Origin: Chlorops oryzae
Taxonomy: Eukaryota; Arthropoda; Insecta; Diptera; Chloropidae
Assembly (NCBI GenBank): GCA_020466095.1
Contig: CM035807.1
Location: forward strand, 109,824,906-109,888,905
DNA: 64,000 nt
Direction of reading: 5' to 3'
The notes beneath the pieces were generated by a model, which was given only the letters and a program-made list of their open reading frames with translations, was not told the origin of the DNA and searched no databases. The stretch's first letter is position 1; each line of letters starts with the position of its first letter. Positions 35,223 through 47,731 of this stretch are shown here, in pieces. Both the position numbers and the translations under genes were made by a program.

Positions 35223-35225
35223 CTA

Positions 35226-35391
35226 AGAGGCCATTTACACGTTCAAGACATTTCGATAATGAAACAAATTTTCGTTGACAAGCGACGCAGGGGGAAGAGA
35301 GAAAATCGCTCCAAGACCACATCCCCGCGCGTCCCTGGTCCACAAAAAGTGTGTTTCATTATCGAAATGTCTTAACATGTAAACAGAGTAT
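35226..35391. mobile_element. MITE with AGACATTTCGATAATGAAAC inverted repeats
   Basis: The left AGACATTTCGATAATGAAAC at about 35247 is matched by GTTTCATTATCGAAATGTCT at 35352-35371. Outer pieces (CCATTTACACG and CATGTAAACAG) extend the symmetry. The core contains a GC-richer CGACGCAGGGGG patch. Confidence 0.7.
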
Positions 35392-38300
35392 AATAAACTG
35401 AAAATTCAGCCTTATTTTCTTAGACAAGCATGTCTATCAACTTTTGAAGAGCGCCATTCAATAAGTACCTATTATCACATTTAGGTACCTTTTTCTTTTC
35501 GACTGGCAAAATGTGTTATGCCTGCATTAGTCTTCTTTTCTTTTAAGAAACACTTTTCTTACTCCAAGAAAGAAAAAAAGAAAAAACACTTTTTAGCGTG
35601 TCTGAATTCAAACGCACCATTTCATGCGATTTGCTGCAGTGCAGAAAGCAATTTCAAAGTCAAGGTTAAATGATGTATGTATGCTCGGAACTTGTTTATA
35701 AATTCTTATGTTGCTTTGTGCAGGCTTTAAGCTCCCTTGCGAGAATTATGTTCATATGTTCGGTTAGGAATTCTTGCTTGGCATATGCATGCAATCGATA
35801 TAACTAAGGCGCATTAACGAGCCCAACATCATGTGCATTCAATATTATTCTTCGGAGTGGATACACTGACAAAAACAGCTACCTACTTCATATATTTTTA
35901 AGAGCAAAAACAAATTGGGGCCCATTAAAAACAATTCTATTTAAAAACCTTTTGTTGAAAAAATGACATTGCCAAGTTTTGAACTTGAACACTATGGAGA
36001 TCTTTTTTTTTAGTGTAAAGAGGATCCAAGCAGAGTTTTGTTTTGAGTCGGTAAACCGATTTCATTGACATTCACATATGTCGCCAATATGCTGATATAG
36101 CAATATGCGATTTTTCATGTCTACTTTTTCGTCTAATTGTTTACATAGGAAGTGACAAAATTTTTCGCTGACTTCGGATTCATTCGATTTTTTTTTTTAA
36201 CAGCAATGGACCTTGCGAAATTGTCGACATCCAACTCATATAATATTTTTTTTTTTAATGAGCGCGATTCGGTTAACTTGAGTTTGGGCTAGGAAATTAT
36301 CGCAAGTTTTGACTTTGGATATTGGGGATTGAATAGAATACAGCCTTCGATATTTCTTCGATTCAGAAGGATAGATAACATTAAATTAAAATTGTGGTAG
36401 TAAAAAACTTCGGCCGGCCATATCCGATTTGTGATCTTCAATTCAAAAGTTTAGCTCAGCTTGAGCAGTAAAGCCCACCGCACAATATGCCGATATCGAC
36501 TCAAACTAGCAATGCCACTTCCCTGCAAACACACTACCTGTTAATTACCAGGAGATTTAACTAATAGCGCTAACTAAACTTTTTGGTAGTCAATATGAAA
36601 AAGATTCTATTAGCTCCTTAAGGGCAGTGTGAAAAAACTACCTGAAACAAATACATATACGTGTGAGAATTTATCCTTTTCTTTCACATGAACACTCGCA
36701 TGTGATTTGACATACAATTTACTTGCTTTTTCATGGTAGGCATACTGACTGTTTCACGAGTGAAATATCCAGTACTATTAATAAGAATTCCTAGGGTTAT
36801 AATGTGGTATAGTTAAGAGCAAAATTCGTTAGACATCACGCATATATCAGTAGTATTATCAGGCAGCTTTTTAGGTAGGTGTATGGAAAGCCTCACGGAA
36901 AAAAAAACCTTAGGCATTCCTTTGAAAAGAGGTATCACTTTTTGGCAAGCCTACCGGTAGAATATTAATATTTTAGGGCTAGCGTCAAAATTAATTATCT
37001 AATGCTGTGAAAAAAGATAAAATTCTGTAAAGAGCTGCAAGTCCAAAAAAATTCTTTCGACTTAACAATTTTTATTTCATAGTGATGCTTCATCTAGTCC
37101 AAAAAAAATTCTTAACAAGTAGTCGGTATTATAGCATGAAAAAAATTTACTTTTGCATAACACAAAGCCGCTTACATCAGCCGTCTCTTTTACGCATACG
37201 TAATTTAGCAAAGGCTTTTATCCTACTCGCTCTCACTCATATCATACACTAAACTTTTTATTTTATTGGTATTAGTGTTTATAAAATATTTTACAACTCT
37301 ATTAGTGTTTCGGGTAGGCATTTCTTGCAGGGTTTAGAGCGTATGCTCAGTTATGCAGTAAATACTTACACATTTACGGAAAGTAAGTAATATCCGACCT
37401 TCTCGTAAAGTGTTATAAAGACGACTATGTTCATTCTAGAGGGCTAAGGGGATGCCGATTTCTTGGACGATGTTGACGTACGTGTAAATGGGCGCAATAG
37501 CGTGAAAATATTTCGATCGGTTCTATCGATAAATTTCCATTTCTACCGACCACGAGACTTTTTGAACGCCCCTTCAATGCGGAAAGCTCTCCAGTTGCAA
37601 TTAAAATCGGTTGTTGTGGAAACAAATGTCTTTGCAATAAGAATTCACTTTTAATTTGAACAAAAATTATGAATTCATTGCACACGTCTGCAGAAATTGC
37701 TATTGTTGCTGCCATCAGAGCGGAGCAACGGAGTGGATGACTTCAGTGCCTCTCGGTTAATTGCTTCGAATAATAAGTAGGGCCGGTTTGTCAATGAAGC
37801 CAAACCGTTTTTACTTTTCATCACATTTTCAAGTCGCAAAAAACAAAAAAACGATGTTTCATTCGAATTATGAAAGCAACGTTGCCAAGAATGGTAAATA
37901 TCGAAAGAACAAATTATAATTCCATTAGGGTACGCATCATCGTGTCTAGTGATTTCATGTTTTCAAACTTTTTTTTTTGGCAAATTAAATTCAAATAATA
38001 ATAAAAATAACGAGCGGATGTGATCGAGTAGTTGGTAAAGGCAATTTCTCAGTTGCGCATGCGCATCGACTTTCATCGACAATAAGCTGTCTGGGTGCTT
38101 CCTACCTACCTCAAGTATGTAGCTTAATTCTAAAGATGGCGTCTAACAATAAAACTCCCTAATTCTCTATCTCTCTCTCTATCCGTCAGTCTCTCCAATT
38201 GCAACTCGACCGTGCCTTGCACATATTAAATCTTCCTTGGAACACACACAAAAAGCTTAGTTCGCTTTTTCTACTCAACTCAAGGCCACAACGTCATGTT

Positions 38301-40780
38301 GTTGCTTTGCCAAAATAAAAACGCAAATGGAAAAATAATAAAAGAAGAAAGAACGAAGACCGAGCCAAAATAAAAGTCAACGGAGCTCACAGAAAATACT
38401 TTTGCTTTTAAAACATTTCCCTCCTTTCCTGTTTCGATCCATCCCAGTTCCTCTGCCACATTCGTCTTCGCTTGTCTGTTTCGCACGAATCTGCTGAATC
38501 TAGCGAATGTGCTTCAAGCCTGTTTACGTTTACTCCTGCTGCCTGGTAGGTATCTCATTCGAAAACATCTTCTCGGATAGCTGGAGTCTGACCAACATTT
38601 CGAAGCAGTCTTGGCACAGTTTCGCAGCAAGTGAATGCAGCAGGGGTGGCGGCGCGGCCTTCGGGAAGCATTTCCGCACTTCTAATTCTGTCGACGTAAT
38701 ACGAAAAAAAAAAACAGAAAATAAAAATAAAACAATAAAAAAAAAAACCAAATCGTGCGATAAGGAAAGAAAGAAACTGTGCCTCAACGCCAGGGACGTT
38801 GCTTTAAGAACTTTTCGGCAGTTCCCTTTTCGAAATTTATTTGAGCCTGGTTCTACAATATGCTCGATGCAATTTCTCTATAATAAGATAAAAAAAACCT
38901 TCAGTGATAGAGATGAAAGATGTTATTTTAAAGAGCACAACACCCTAAAAGACCCCACGGCCCATATAAATTCTCATTTCCCTCTGTTGAAATAGTCTAA
39001 AAACTTTTTGCATCCGTCTCGCATAAATTTAGGCGCCCTGAAATAGGGTACACACGCTTGTTTATTGTTCCATTTCTTTTTTTTTTTTCCTGCTTCTTCT
39101 AAACTTCGGCTTCCTAAGTTTATATTTCGTTCATTCTTTGGTTTGCCAAATTTGGACCAAGGATTGCTAGAATGGCTCTGCGTATGAGTAGAGCAAGGTC
39201 TGTGTCTCCACACGAACGACAGAATACATAGCGATATGGCGTAGTATAATGTACCTGCAGTTGGGTACGTTAGCCAGTTATTTATTTTTTTATTATTTTT
39301 TTTTCCTTTTTTATTGTTTGCTCTTCTATTGCACTGATCCAATGGGCGAAGTAAGAAGCACGCAATGCAAAAAAGGAGCACATGCTGAGCACAAATGGCG
39401 GAGTAATTCCGACTTCTGTTCCAAACTCTTTTCGATTCTGTTCTGAGCTGTTCTCGGCCTGCGCCATTTTTTTTTTTAAATATATTTTTTGTTGTTTATT
39501 TATTTTTTTTTTTTGCACAAATTTGCTTTTTATTATTTGCGAATAAAAATTCGAAAAAAAAAAAAGAAGAAGAAGGATTTTCAGCATTTTTCGAGCATGC
39601 AATTTCACGTTCTGTGCTCACGAGGAATAAGGCATGAATATGTATGGCGTTGCGCCGTTGTACCGTGTCGTGTGGTAGCGTATCGTGTCGGGGTAATGTA
39701 TCTCCTGTTAGACACTCCGAGCCATATTGCAGCAGGCTGTTTGTCGGAGAATGGGTTGGCCGCTCTTTTTATTTAATCTAATTTTTTCTCGTTTTGGTTT
39801 GTTTCTGTTTTGGGTTTTTTTTTTTTTTTTGTTCGGGCGACCTTAATTCTTGGAACTGCCAAATTGTAGACCAAGTCAAAATAAGAAAAAAAAAAATAAA
39901 CAAAAAAGTCGTACTAGAACTTCATGCGCTGTCTTCCTTTCCGCTCCCTTCAGTTAGAATTTCACTGTCGCGGCATGGAGCTCCGCTCACTCCGATCACC
40001 CGCTCACTCCTCCACCTCCATTCAACTTAACTCGACTCGACGTGGCCGTCATTTTTGCTCGCGTATGCATATGCCTTTATTGCACGATCATGAGTGGTGT
40101 TTACTCATTTGTGGAGTGCAATAAAAGTAGAAATTTTACGAGTGAATGTCTGCATTAAGCCACACTGAGTTAATGGCGAATGGGGAATGGCGAATGGTAA
40201 ATGGAGAATGGCGTACGCTGGAGCCGCTGGACAGCATGAAATCAGTTTGAGCATCTCGCCGGAATCATATGAACAAAAGGGAACGTGGCGTGGTGTGGTG
40301 CGGTGTGTTTGTTTGTGCCCAATTGCGTGGCGTAAATTTAATTTTTATTACAACGCAGCATAGCTTGGACTCGTCCCGTCCGAAGGCCATATTTGCTCTT
40401 AACAATGCGAAATGTGAGTACTTAACGCATGCGGCATGGACACGGCGTTGCCATCTTCACAAGTTCAAGGCCAAGTTTAAATAAATGAGCGGCCGGCTTC
40501 ATCAAGCGAAAAGGTAGTATGTAGTGGAGCCGCACACAAATTGAAAGTCTTGCGAATTTTCGGAACCAGATAAGCACAAGCTAATCCAGACCCTTATCGT
40601 TCTAAGGCGTACAAAAAAATATGCATCCAAAAGGGATTTTCGAAGGTACGTGTATAAATAGCCTATTAATTAAGTTCATAAAAATAATAATTGCATTTAT
40701 TTTTTGCACTTTCAGAATTAGGAGAATATTGGATGTCCTCTTAGCTTTTTATTTAATTGAAATTGTTAGACAGGAAGCTT
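35392..40780. other. Intronic stretch without recognised genes
   Basis: No supported gene or full transposon was recognised. T and A tracts are common (for example 36006-36012 and 39836-39847). A short GGCGAATGG-type repeat lies at 40170-40215. The 38.5-40.4 kb part contains long open frames on both strands that do not look like protein. Confidence 0.5.
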
Positions 40781-41226
40781 ATAGGCCGTTCACATATGCC
40801 GTTTTATTCGCGTTTTAGTAACTTTGCCCGTTTTAGCACTAAAACAACTTAGATTTTTCCCGTTTTATCATACAAAACTAAAACGAGAAACTTTCCTGTT
40901 TTAATTTTAAACAAGTAGCTAAACAAGATAAATCCTGCTTATAACTGATAAAAATATCGAAATCCGAGTGTCATCACTATAAAACTGCAAAACATATGGT
41001 TATTGAAATTTCTAATTTGAAAATTGTGAGGTTGTTTCCACAACCAATGTAGAAAACGAACACAATTTCAATAATTGCTTCTTTTCTAAATAACAATATT
41101 CACCCATATTTCACAAAAGAGAACCACAAAATGACAAAACGACATGCGCATATGTAAACACCCCGTTTTGACTTGGTCGTTTTAGCTTAAACGAGTAGCG
41201 CTAAAACGTATGTGTAAATGCCCTAT
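40781..41226. mobile_element. MITE with GGGCATTTACACATA-type ends
   Basis: The left ATAGGCCGTTCACATATG and the complement of the right end, ATAGGGCATTTACACATA, form imperfect inverted termini of about 25 bp, including CGTTTTA. The flanks fit a TA target. The interior repeats CGTTTTAG and CTAAAACG motifs. Non-coding. Confidence 0.75.
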
Positions 41227-41805
41227 TACTGATGAGTTTTGAAATTCTTGTCCATATTTTTTTACCTTGAATAAATGGCTGAACAACGATCTATATGACC
41301 GGATAGAGGCTGAGAGGTATATGAGCCGGAGCACTTCGCAACATTGCCAAAAGAATTAAATCATGCTAGGTAAGTTCTTTAAATTCCTTTTCCCTTTTAT
41401 ACAAAATCCGTATTTCTCTTTCGTGCTGCAGGTATTTTTCGCATGTCGAAAGAGCCCACCACGCCACCATAATTCTTCTTATGAAAACATGTTGCCACCT
41501 CAGCTTCAAACAAAGCATCAAAAACAAATTTGTCGATTCACATGCTACAAAAAAAAAAAAAAAAAAATGAAAAAATTGAAAAAGAGAGGAAAAAAGAGAT
41601 ATTTTGGGTGCCGCTTGAAAGGATGCTGACACGCAACGAAATCGCAATGACGCATCCCGCGAAGCGACAAACCACCGGACGACAGACGGAAGATACAAAT
41701 ACACTCGGCAGCAGATCAGAATTTGAGTCCGAATTCGAATTGGGGCCCTAGCACACAATACACAGAGACGTTGTGGGAGATGCGCAAAGTAAAGGTGAAA
41801 ATTAC

Positions 41806-42038
41806 CGCGCAGAGTGAAGTGGGACATGCAAAACATGCCTCTCCGCTGACTGTGACCACTTGGACGGAGCCAAGCTGGACCCCGTCGTATTGTCGTTGAC
41901 TCTCATTATCGGATTGACAGCAGCAACAGCACCGATAGCAATGGAATGAGTTGGGTTGGAGAGAGCCGAGCGAGCGGCGGGCGGCGGCGGCGGCGGTGGT
42001 AGCGGCTGGGGAATGTAAATATATTTCATTGCATCCAT
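41806..42038 (-). CDS. Candidate alternative first coding exon (Pro-rich)
   Basis: On the minus strand an ATG at 42038 opens MDAMKYIYIPQPLPPPPPPP, followed by an Ala/Ser/Asn segment and ending HVPLHSA plus two bases of a codon at a GTAATT donor. The phase (2) fits the acceptor of the 17993-18125 exon and would give ...HSAR-ADRPMVQ. The region is GC-rich for this window and holds a GCC/GGC repeat, as expected near a promoter. The donor is only moderate and there is no homology evidence, so this is a candidate only. It could instead be 5' UTR or non-coding. Confidence 0.35.
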
Positions 42039-45000
42039 TAAGTACAAAACATAAGTGAAGGAGTCACTCAGTCGAAGAGTGGAGCCGCCGCTTCAAGCGC
42101 TGATTTTGCCTCAAAGCCGTCGAAGCCGATCGTGTTCATCGCGGGGGTTGGCTAGAGGGAATGTGGGCCGAGATGAGGAGGGAATCGTTAAGTCAAGTTG
42201 GTTAATATTGTCTTCTGCTTGAATTCCATACTGACGTGCGCTTCATTTCTACCTGAAGTGCGCATTATTCGGAATTGGGCTGCTGCCGCGCTCCATTCGT
42301 CTCCGATCGTCGTTCTCCGTTCTCGGTTCTCGCTTCCATTTCATTTTTCATTTGCGAATTTTATTGCGAAAATTATTGTAGCTGCAATAAGACATGGCAT
42401 GATAGCAGCATGATGGCTTGACAGTGCGGCCGGGAGAACGCAAAGTGCTGCTTCATGTAAAAATGGCTAAGAAATATATACCTAAACGTATGCCAAGTGC
42501 AGAGCCAGTGTATGCCTCCTGTCCATCGCACTTATTAATGCTTTAATAAATGGCATTTCATTTTTATTATTTCGCACGAGCAAGGGCGCCGGACGAGAAC
42601 GGACGAGAACTCGCAGTTAAGCTGGGGATTTTATTGTTGAAGTCATTGTTGCATTATGGCCAAGTACTCGTTCGCGGGACAGGCCGGCCTTTTGCATGAC
42701 TAAGGATCGATCGTAATGTAAAGGTGAAGGACTCGCTCATGCCATTGCCAGCATTCAGCGATACATGCCTATAGTCCAACATGCATTGTGGACCATCGGA
42801 ACGCATCCCAGACCCGCTGCTCACAATTCGTCTGTCACTCAAGCGTATAAAAGTAATTATTTCATTGGGCATCGAGCAATGAGAGATGAGAATGCATTTT
42901 TCGCTTAATGCCGATGCCCGATTTCTACAGCACATGCACTCGGTATGACTGACTGAGTGACTGGTCCATGATTGACGAGCAAAAATTATGAAGGTGTAGT
43001 ATGCTTTTCTTTGCTCTTCATAAGCAAAACTTAATGAAATGATTTGTTTTTTCCCCCCTTTTTTTTTCTTTCAAATTTTAGTCTGGCTAAGGGCAACGAA
43101 ATCGTTTTCGTATGGATCGCATGGAAGATCTGTTGCGTGCCGTAGCCATTGTTGCTTTGGAACACAAGAAATCACACTATTCGACTTTTGATTCTTCGTT
43201 TTGACCACCACAAACTCAATGAAACAATTGAGGCTCCCCTCTAATATCCTGTGAAAGTACGAACAAAAAAAAAATTCTTCAAGCAGTTCTCGGTACTCAC
43301 TCCTTCTCATTTTAATTGCCAATAACCCATACGAATATGAAAGACCTTCTAGGAATATACCTACATATGTATGTTGATCTTTTTAGACTTTTCTTGAACA
43401 ATATGGTCACTATTAAGAGGTAAATACGAATGTCTTCCTCTTTACATTACGATTTTTTTTTTTTTTTTTTAAATTTAAAATATGGTATGTGCTTCTTTGA
43501 AACTAGATAGCTTCTCCGAAACATAATTTTCAACTCGTAAATGAAATCTCAGGAGGAAGGTATTTTCGCAAGCGGGACCATCTCACGAAGAACACTTTAA
43601 CGAAGAGATAAAGTTAAGGTGATGAGGATGCGAATGACGGCGTCGGTAATGGTGATGGCTGCGTCTCCCGATTCAAGTGGCTCAGTAAAGCCATTTGTGA
43701 TTTCTGAGAAACCTCAACTTTGTTAATTTCTTTACGGCTTCGCGAGACTGGACTTCTCTGACAGCATCCTTATTTTTTTTTTTTTTTTTTTTCAATTTGT
43801 GCTGGGATAAAGCTGCTCTTAACTCATAAATACGCAGTAGCGAGTAGCTAGCAGCGCCTTCATTGCTGCACTGCACTTTCACAGCGAGGTTATGCGAAAA
43901 AAAAAAAAAACAGGAGAGGGAAAATGGAACATCGATATCGTTTTGCGAGACGACCTGAGCCGAGTCGAGCCGAGCCGAGCCTCTGGCCTGTCGTTATCTT
44001 ATTGTCGTGTTGAAATGAGCTGAGAGCGGCGCTCTTTGCGTTCAATTCAGAGGTCTACGTCTAAGTGCACATGAAGCTTCTGTTGGACTTTTGGAACCAT
44101 ACTTGCTTCCTTTATCTCTGCACTTTATTATTGTCGGCCAAAATGATTTAAATTACTTGAAACATGGAGCCGTGGACCATTGGCAAGGATCTTACTTTTT
44201 TTTTTATGCAAACAGAATCATAACTCAAATTAGCATTTTTCGCTTGTCAAAGATACAAACTCGAATGTAACTCGCCTTGTGAGTAGTGGTTCGCTCTTCA
44301 CCTCTGAACCAGCAATCCTTCGACATGCTGCACTCACAATTGTAATTGCTCTGCGCACGGACTTGGATCCTTTGCCAGTTAAAGCGGAACGATTTTAACT
44401 CACATAAAACACAACTCTTGGCGATATTCGTTTTCAATTTCAAAGTCTTGGCGTTCTCTGGCCCAGCGGTCAAGGATGCGAAAACAAGAGTTTCAGTTAC
44501 AAAGCCTTCAGCTCTTGTGCCGCCCTCTCCTTTCCCATTATGTGAAAAGTTCCGTCGTTATCGCCGTCGTCGATGTCGTTTAAAAATTCATTGCAGGTCT
44601 GTGGAGGAAAACGCGCTTCGCTGTGAAATTGTAAAAGTTTTTCGCCTTTCGCAAATTCCATTCCAAGGAAATTTCACTCTAATTGGGTCGACAACGACAA
44701 CGGCAACGTATCAAAGGGGATGGAGTTTCCTGAAGCATCTCCATTCAAAATGATGAATAAATAAATGAAGAAACACAGCATTGACTGACATCTTTCATCT
44801 TGTCGATGATGAGTCTTCAACATTTTGATTAGGATCCCAAGCTATGTATGTATGTATGTATGTATGCATGCAAGGAGGTAAGGAAATGATATACATATGG
44901 TGTAATTTTAAAACGAATTCCTTCTTCTTCTATTCCACAGTTATTCTTCCGTCGTTGGAAAAATTCAGCGTTTCTTAATTTCTTCGACAACTTAACCATC

Positions 45001-46137
45001 GGCAGCTGTACTTTCTTAACAATTTTTCACCTTTAAACCAATTTTTTTATTTTCCTCACCGTTGCAATCTAATGCGCATTGCTTTGACTAAAATCCGGAA
45101 ATTTATAGCAGCCAACGGAACATTCTTTTGAAATTCACGATTAAATAGCAAAATGGAAAAGTGTATTTAAATCAATAGCGAGACGCTTTTTCAATTTTCA
45201 AAAAGTGTTCTTCTTATTTATGGCAGGACCCTAGGCATCCAACATAACTGCTTGCGGTTGATTTTTCTGTCCTTTGCTCGAATTATCAACGATGTAATTC
45301 AATGTCCACGTTTGGTGAATATGTACACAACTACTTACATATATTAACATATACATACAGTATGCATTTCCACAGATGTACCCCACATGCGACTGCAATG
45401 CCAACCATTGCCATTTCATTTTCATTTCGATTTGAGCGTCGTTCTTGCATTTCCGTACCTTTGACTCACGCCCGAGTGCACGCCACTATCGGCTGAGATT
45501 TGACTTCTGAGATTTGAACGTTCTATTGGCACAAAGACCGACTTTTTCTCTGCGGTCGATGTTCATGTGAAATTCAGTTTCATAGGAAAACGGAACACAC
45601 ACTCACACACACACACGCAAGCGCAATCGCAATCGCTGGAGCATTTATTTGCCTTCATAGTTCGAAATGCCAACTTTTTTTTTCATCTTTTTTGCTTTTT
45701 TGCTCTTAGATGCGAAATTGAAACTTGTTCTTGTGGATTCGGTTTATCGAGCCTTGTCGTTTTGTATTCGCCGGTTTTATTTTATATATATTTTTTTTTT
45801 CATATTTTTTCCCCCCTTTTGATTTTTAATTTTGAACTCATCGAGCCCTACAGCGATAGGATATGACACACTTGACTTCGCTTGCATTGTGTGCGACTTG
45901 GAGAGTCTGGCTGGGGCTCAGTGTGTCTGAGCAAATTGTTTCGCATCTCGTTGGGTTCTACAGTTCGTTCGTTTGTTTGCTTTCCATGGGCTGAATTCGA
46001 TGTTGTCTTGGCTCTGATTGAAAATATGACTTTATCTGAAGTGTTTTCGTTGTTGTTGTTCTTGTTGTTCTTTTATGTTGTTTTGCGAAAATGAAATTTT
46101 GTGTGCGGCATTGTGTGGGCTCTTCCAGAATCCTTAC
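42039..46137 (-). other. Intronic/promoter-proximal stretch
   Basis: No supported gene. It contains a GAGCC pentamer repeat (43960-43980), a TATG microsatellite (44844-44864), T and A tracts at 43452-43470 and 43779-43792, and a CA run at 45596-45617. Confidence 0.5.
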
Positions 46138-46382
46138 CACAAATTGTTTGCTCTTTTCAAGGCCAAACAAACGATTCCGACCTGCTTTTTTCTAATTTCT
46201 ATGGGAACTTGCTCGTCTTCGGAAGCCCGAGTCGTCGTCGTCGTCGAGTCGTTGGTATAGTTTTCTTCGTCAGCGTCGCAGAATTGAATTAAATCCTTCC
46301 GTTTTGCATAGCGAATCTCCAAGACCGCATCGTTTTCAATTTCGTTTGCGGAACGCACTTCTACATACTCGCATTTTGCCAT
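46138..46382 (-). CDS. Ca-beta: Candidate distal first coding exon of Ca-beta
   Basis: An ATG in strong context (agccATGG) opens 81 codons plus two bases, ending at a consensus donor GTAAGG. The peptide starts MAKCEYVEVRSANEIENDAV, continues LEIRYAKRKDLIQFCDADEE, has a Thr run near residue 50, and ends near ALKRANNLW. The exon ends in phase 2, exactly what the 17993-18125 exon needs (Trp split TG|G, then ADRPMVQ). Codon usage and acidic content look like true coding sequence. It would give a beta subunit of about 812 residues. Assignment to Ca-beta rests on phase, strand and position, not on recognised homology. Confidence 0.6.
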
Positions 46383-47269
46383 GGCTTTTTGTCGTAAAGT
46401 TCGTTGAGAGTTTTATTGCTCCAATGTGTTGTTTTTCTTCCACAGAAAAAGTCAATACCTCCGGCCCGATTGCAACTATGTAAGAGAAACGATTTGGCTT
46501 TTTCTTGCAATTCGCATGTTGCATGGACTTGCGCTGAGTCACCCATGAATACACGTATTCATATAAATATATATATATATAGATATGTTTTTTGTATGAA
46601 CTTTTTGACGATACCGACATTCTGCTCAATACGGCCGTAACGGAGAGGAATGGAATTTATCCAACACTTTTTACGCATTCAGGTTGAAGCGACCACGGTT
46701 GTGGACCGTTGGACTTGCATCGTCGTTCGTTGTTCATCGTTCCTGTTTGTTCTTGGTAATGAAAAGTGATTAAGTCTGTTGCTGTTGCTGTTAACAATTC
46801 GCCGTCGCAATTTGGTCCTCCTGAGTCATATGAATTCCTTGTTATTGTTTTTGATTTAGCTGGAAGCCTTAATGCATTCAATAAGCGGTTAAATGGGAAA
46901 ATCGGAATAGCTTCAACGACAGCGAAAAGCCGATGAACGTGGGAAACGGAAATTGTTCAACGCATGCGCAAAGCTACTGTAGGATCCTTAGTTACTTTAA
47001 GCTGGAAACCACATTCATTCAAATGTAGTTTAAATATGTAATGAAAGCATTTATTAATAATATATGTAACAAGGAACAAAACGAAAAACAAAATTCGTAT
47101 TTACGTAAATTCCTTGAAAAATCTTGAAAGAAAACTTCTTTAAATTGCTAATGGAACACATTTAGAGGTGCATTTGATAAAAAGGAAACTTTTTTACAAC
47201 AACAACAACAACAGAAGAAGAAGAACGACAACAAAATTAACGCACAACACCGATAACTTGAGTACTTAC
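46383..47269 (-). other. Region between distal first exon and micro-exon
   Basis: This probably includes the promoter and 5' UTR of the 46138-46382 exon. No core promoter motif is strong enough to call. Confidence 0.4.
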
Positions 47270-47305
47270 TTTCGTGGATGCTAGCGTTAATGTGGGTGAT
47301 GATCC
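47270..47305 (-). CDS. Candidate 36-bp micro-exon
   Basis: A segment between the acceptor ggtattacag and a perfect donor GTAAGT is 36 bp long. Read in phase 0 it gives GSSPTLTLASTK and could join the shared GSADS exon of Ca-beta without frame change. Read in phase 2 it has a stop. No upstream partner exon was identified in the window, so it could also be part of a 5' UTR or of another minus-strand gene. The splice signals are the main evidence. Confidence 0.45.
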
Positions 47306-47398
47306 CTGTAATACCAATGAAAATGAAGAAATTTTTAAAATATGAACAATTTCGATTTTAAGGATTCTGATGGAAACATATAAACACATATAGTCAAG

Positions 47399-47466
47399 CT
47401 TCCATAACTCGAATTATTGATATTATGCCAACCGATTTTAATCGAGTTATGGAAGTATGACTGTGT
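47399..47466. mobile_element. Very short Tc1/pogo-like MITE
   Basis: AGTCAAGCTTCCATAACTCGA and its inverse TCGAGTTATGGAAGTATGACT form a 68-bp foldback. It resembles the termini of Tc1/pogo elements (CAGTCA...CCATAACTCGA). Confidence 0.6.
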
Positions 47467-47731
47467 TAACGCTATGGTATGTACAGTTGAAATTTACAAT
47501 CATATCCATATAGATAGATGTGAAGAGATATTTTTTTGTATTTTTTTTTTGTTTTTACCAACTTCAAAATTGAAAAAAACAATTTAATTTTAATTACATA
47601 AAATATGATTGGGTCATGCAATTCTTCTTCGATTTCTTCGCCTTCTCAGACAAACAAAAACGTTTATTTATTTATTTATTTTTGAGCGGCTATGCTAGTC
47701 AACAGACACATTAACTTTCTTCTGATTACAG

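Noticed and set aside
38507..38995. 162-codon plus-strand open frame
   Set aside because: It has low-complexity Lys/Thr content from an A-rich tract and no recognisable domain.
41366..41836. 156-codon minus-strand open frame
   Set aside because: It is rich in Cys/Arg/Phe from translated repeats, lacks domains, and includes a poly-Phe run from an A tract.
43300..43322. Short first exon with GTGAGT donor on the minus strand
   Set aside because: It would end in phase 1 after only a few codons and fits neither the shared exon nor the 18.1-kb exon.
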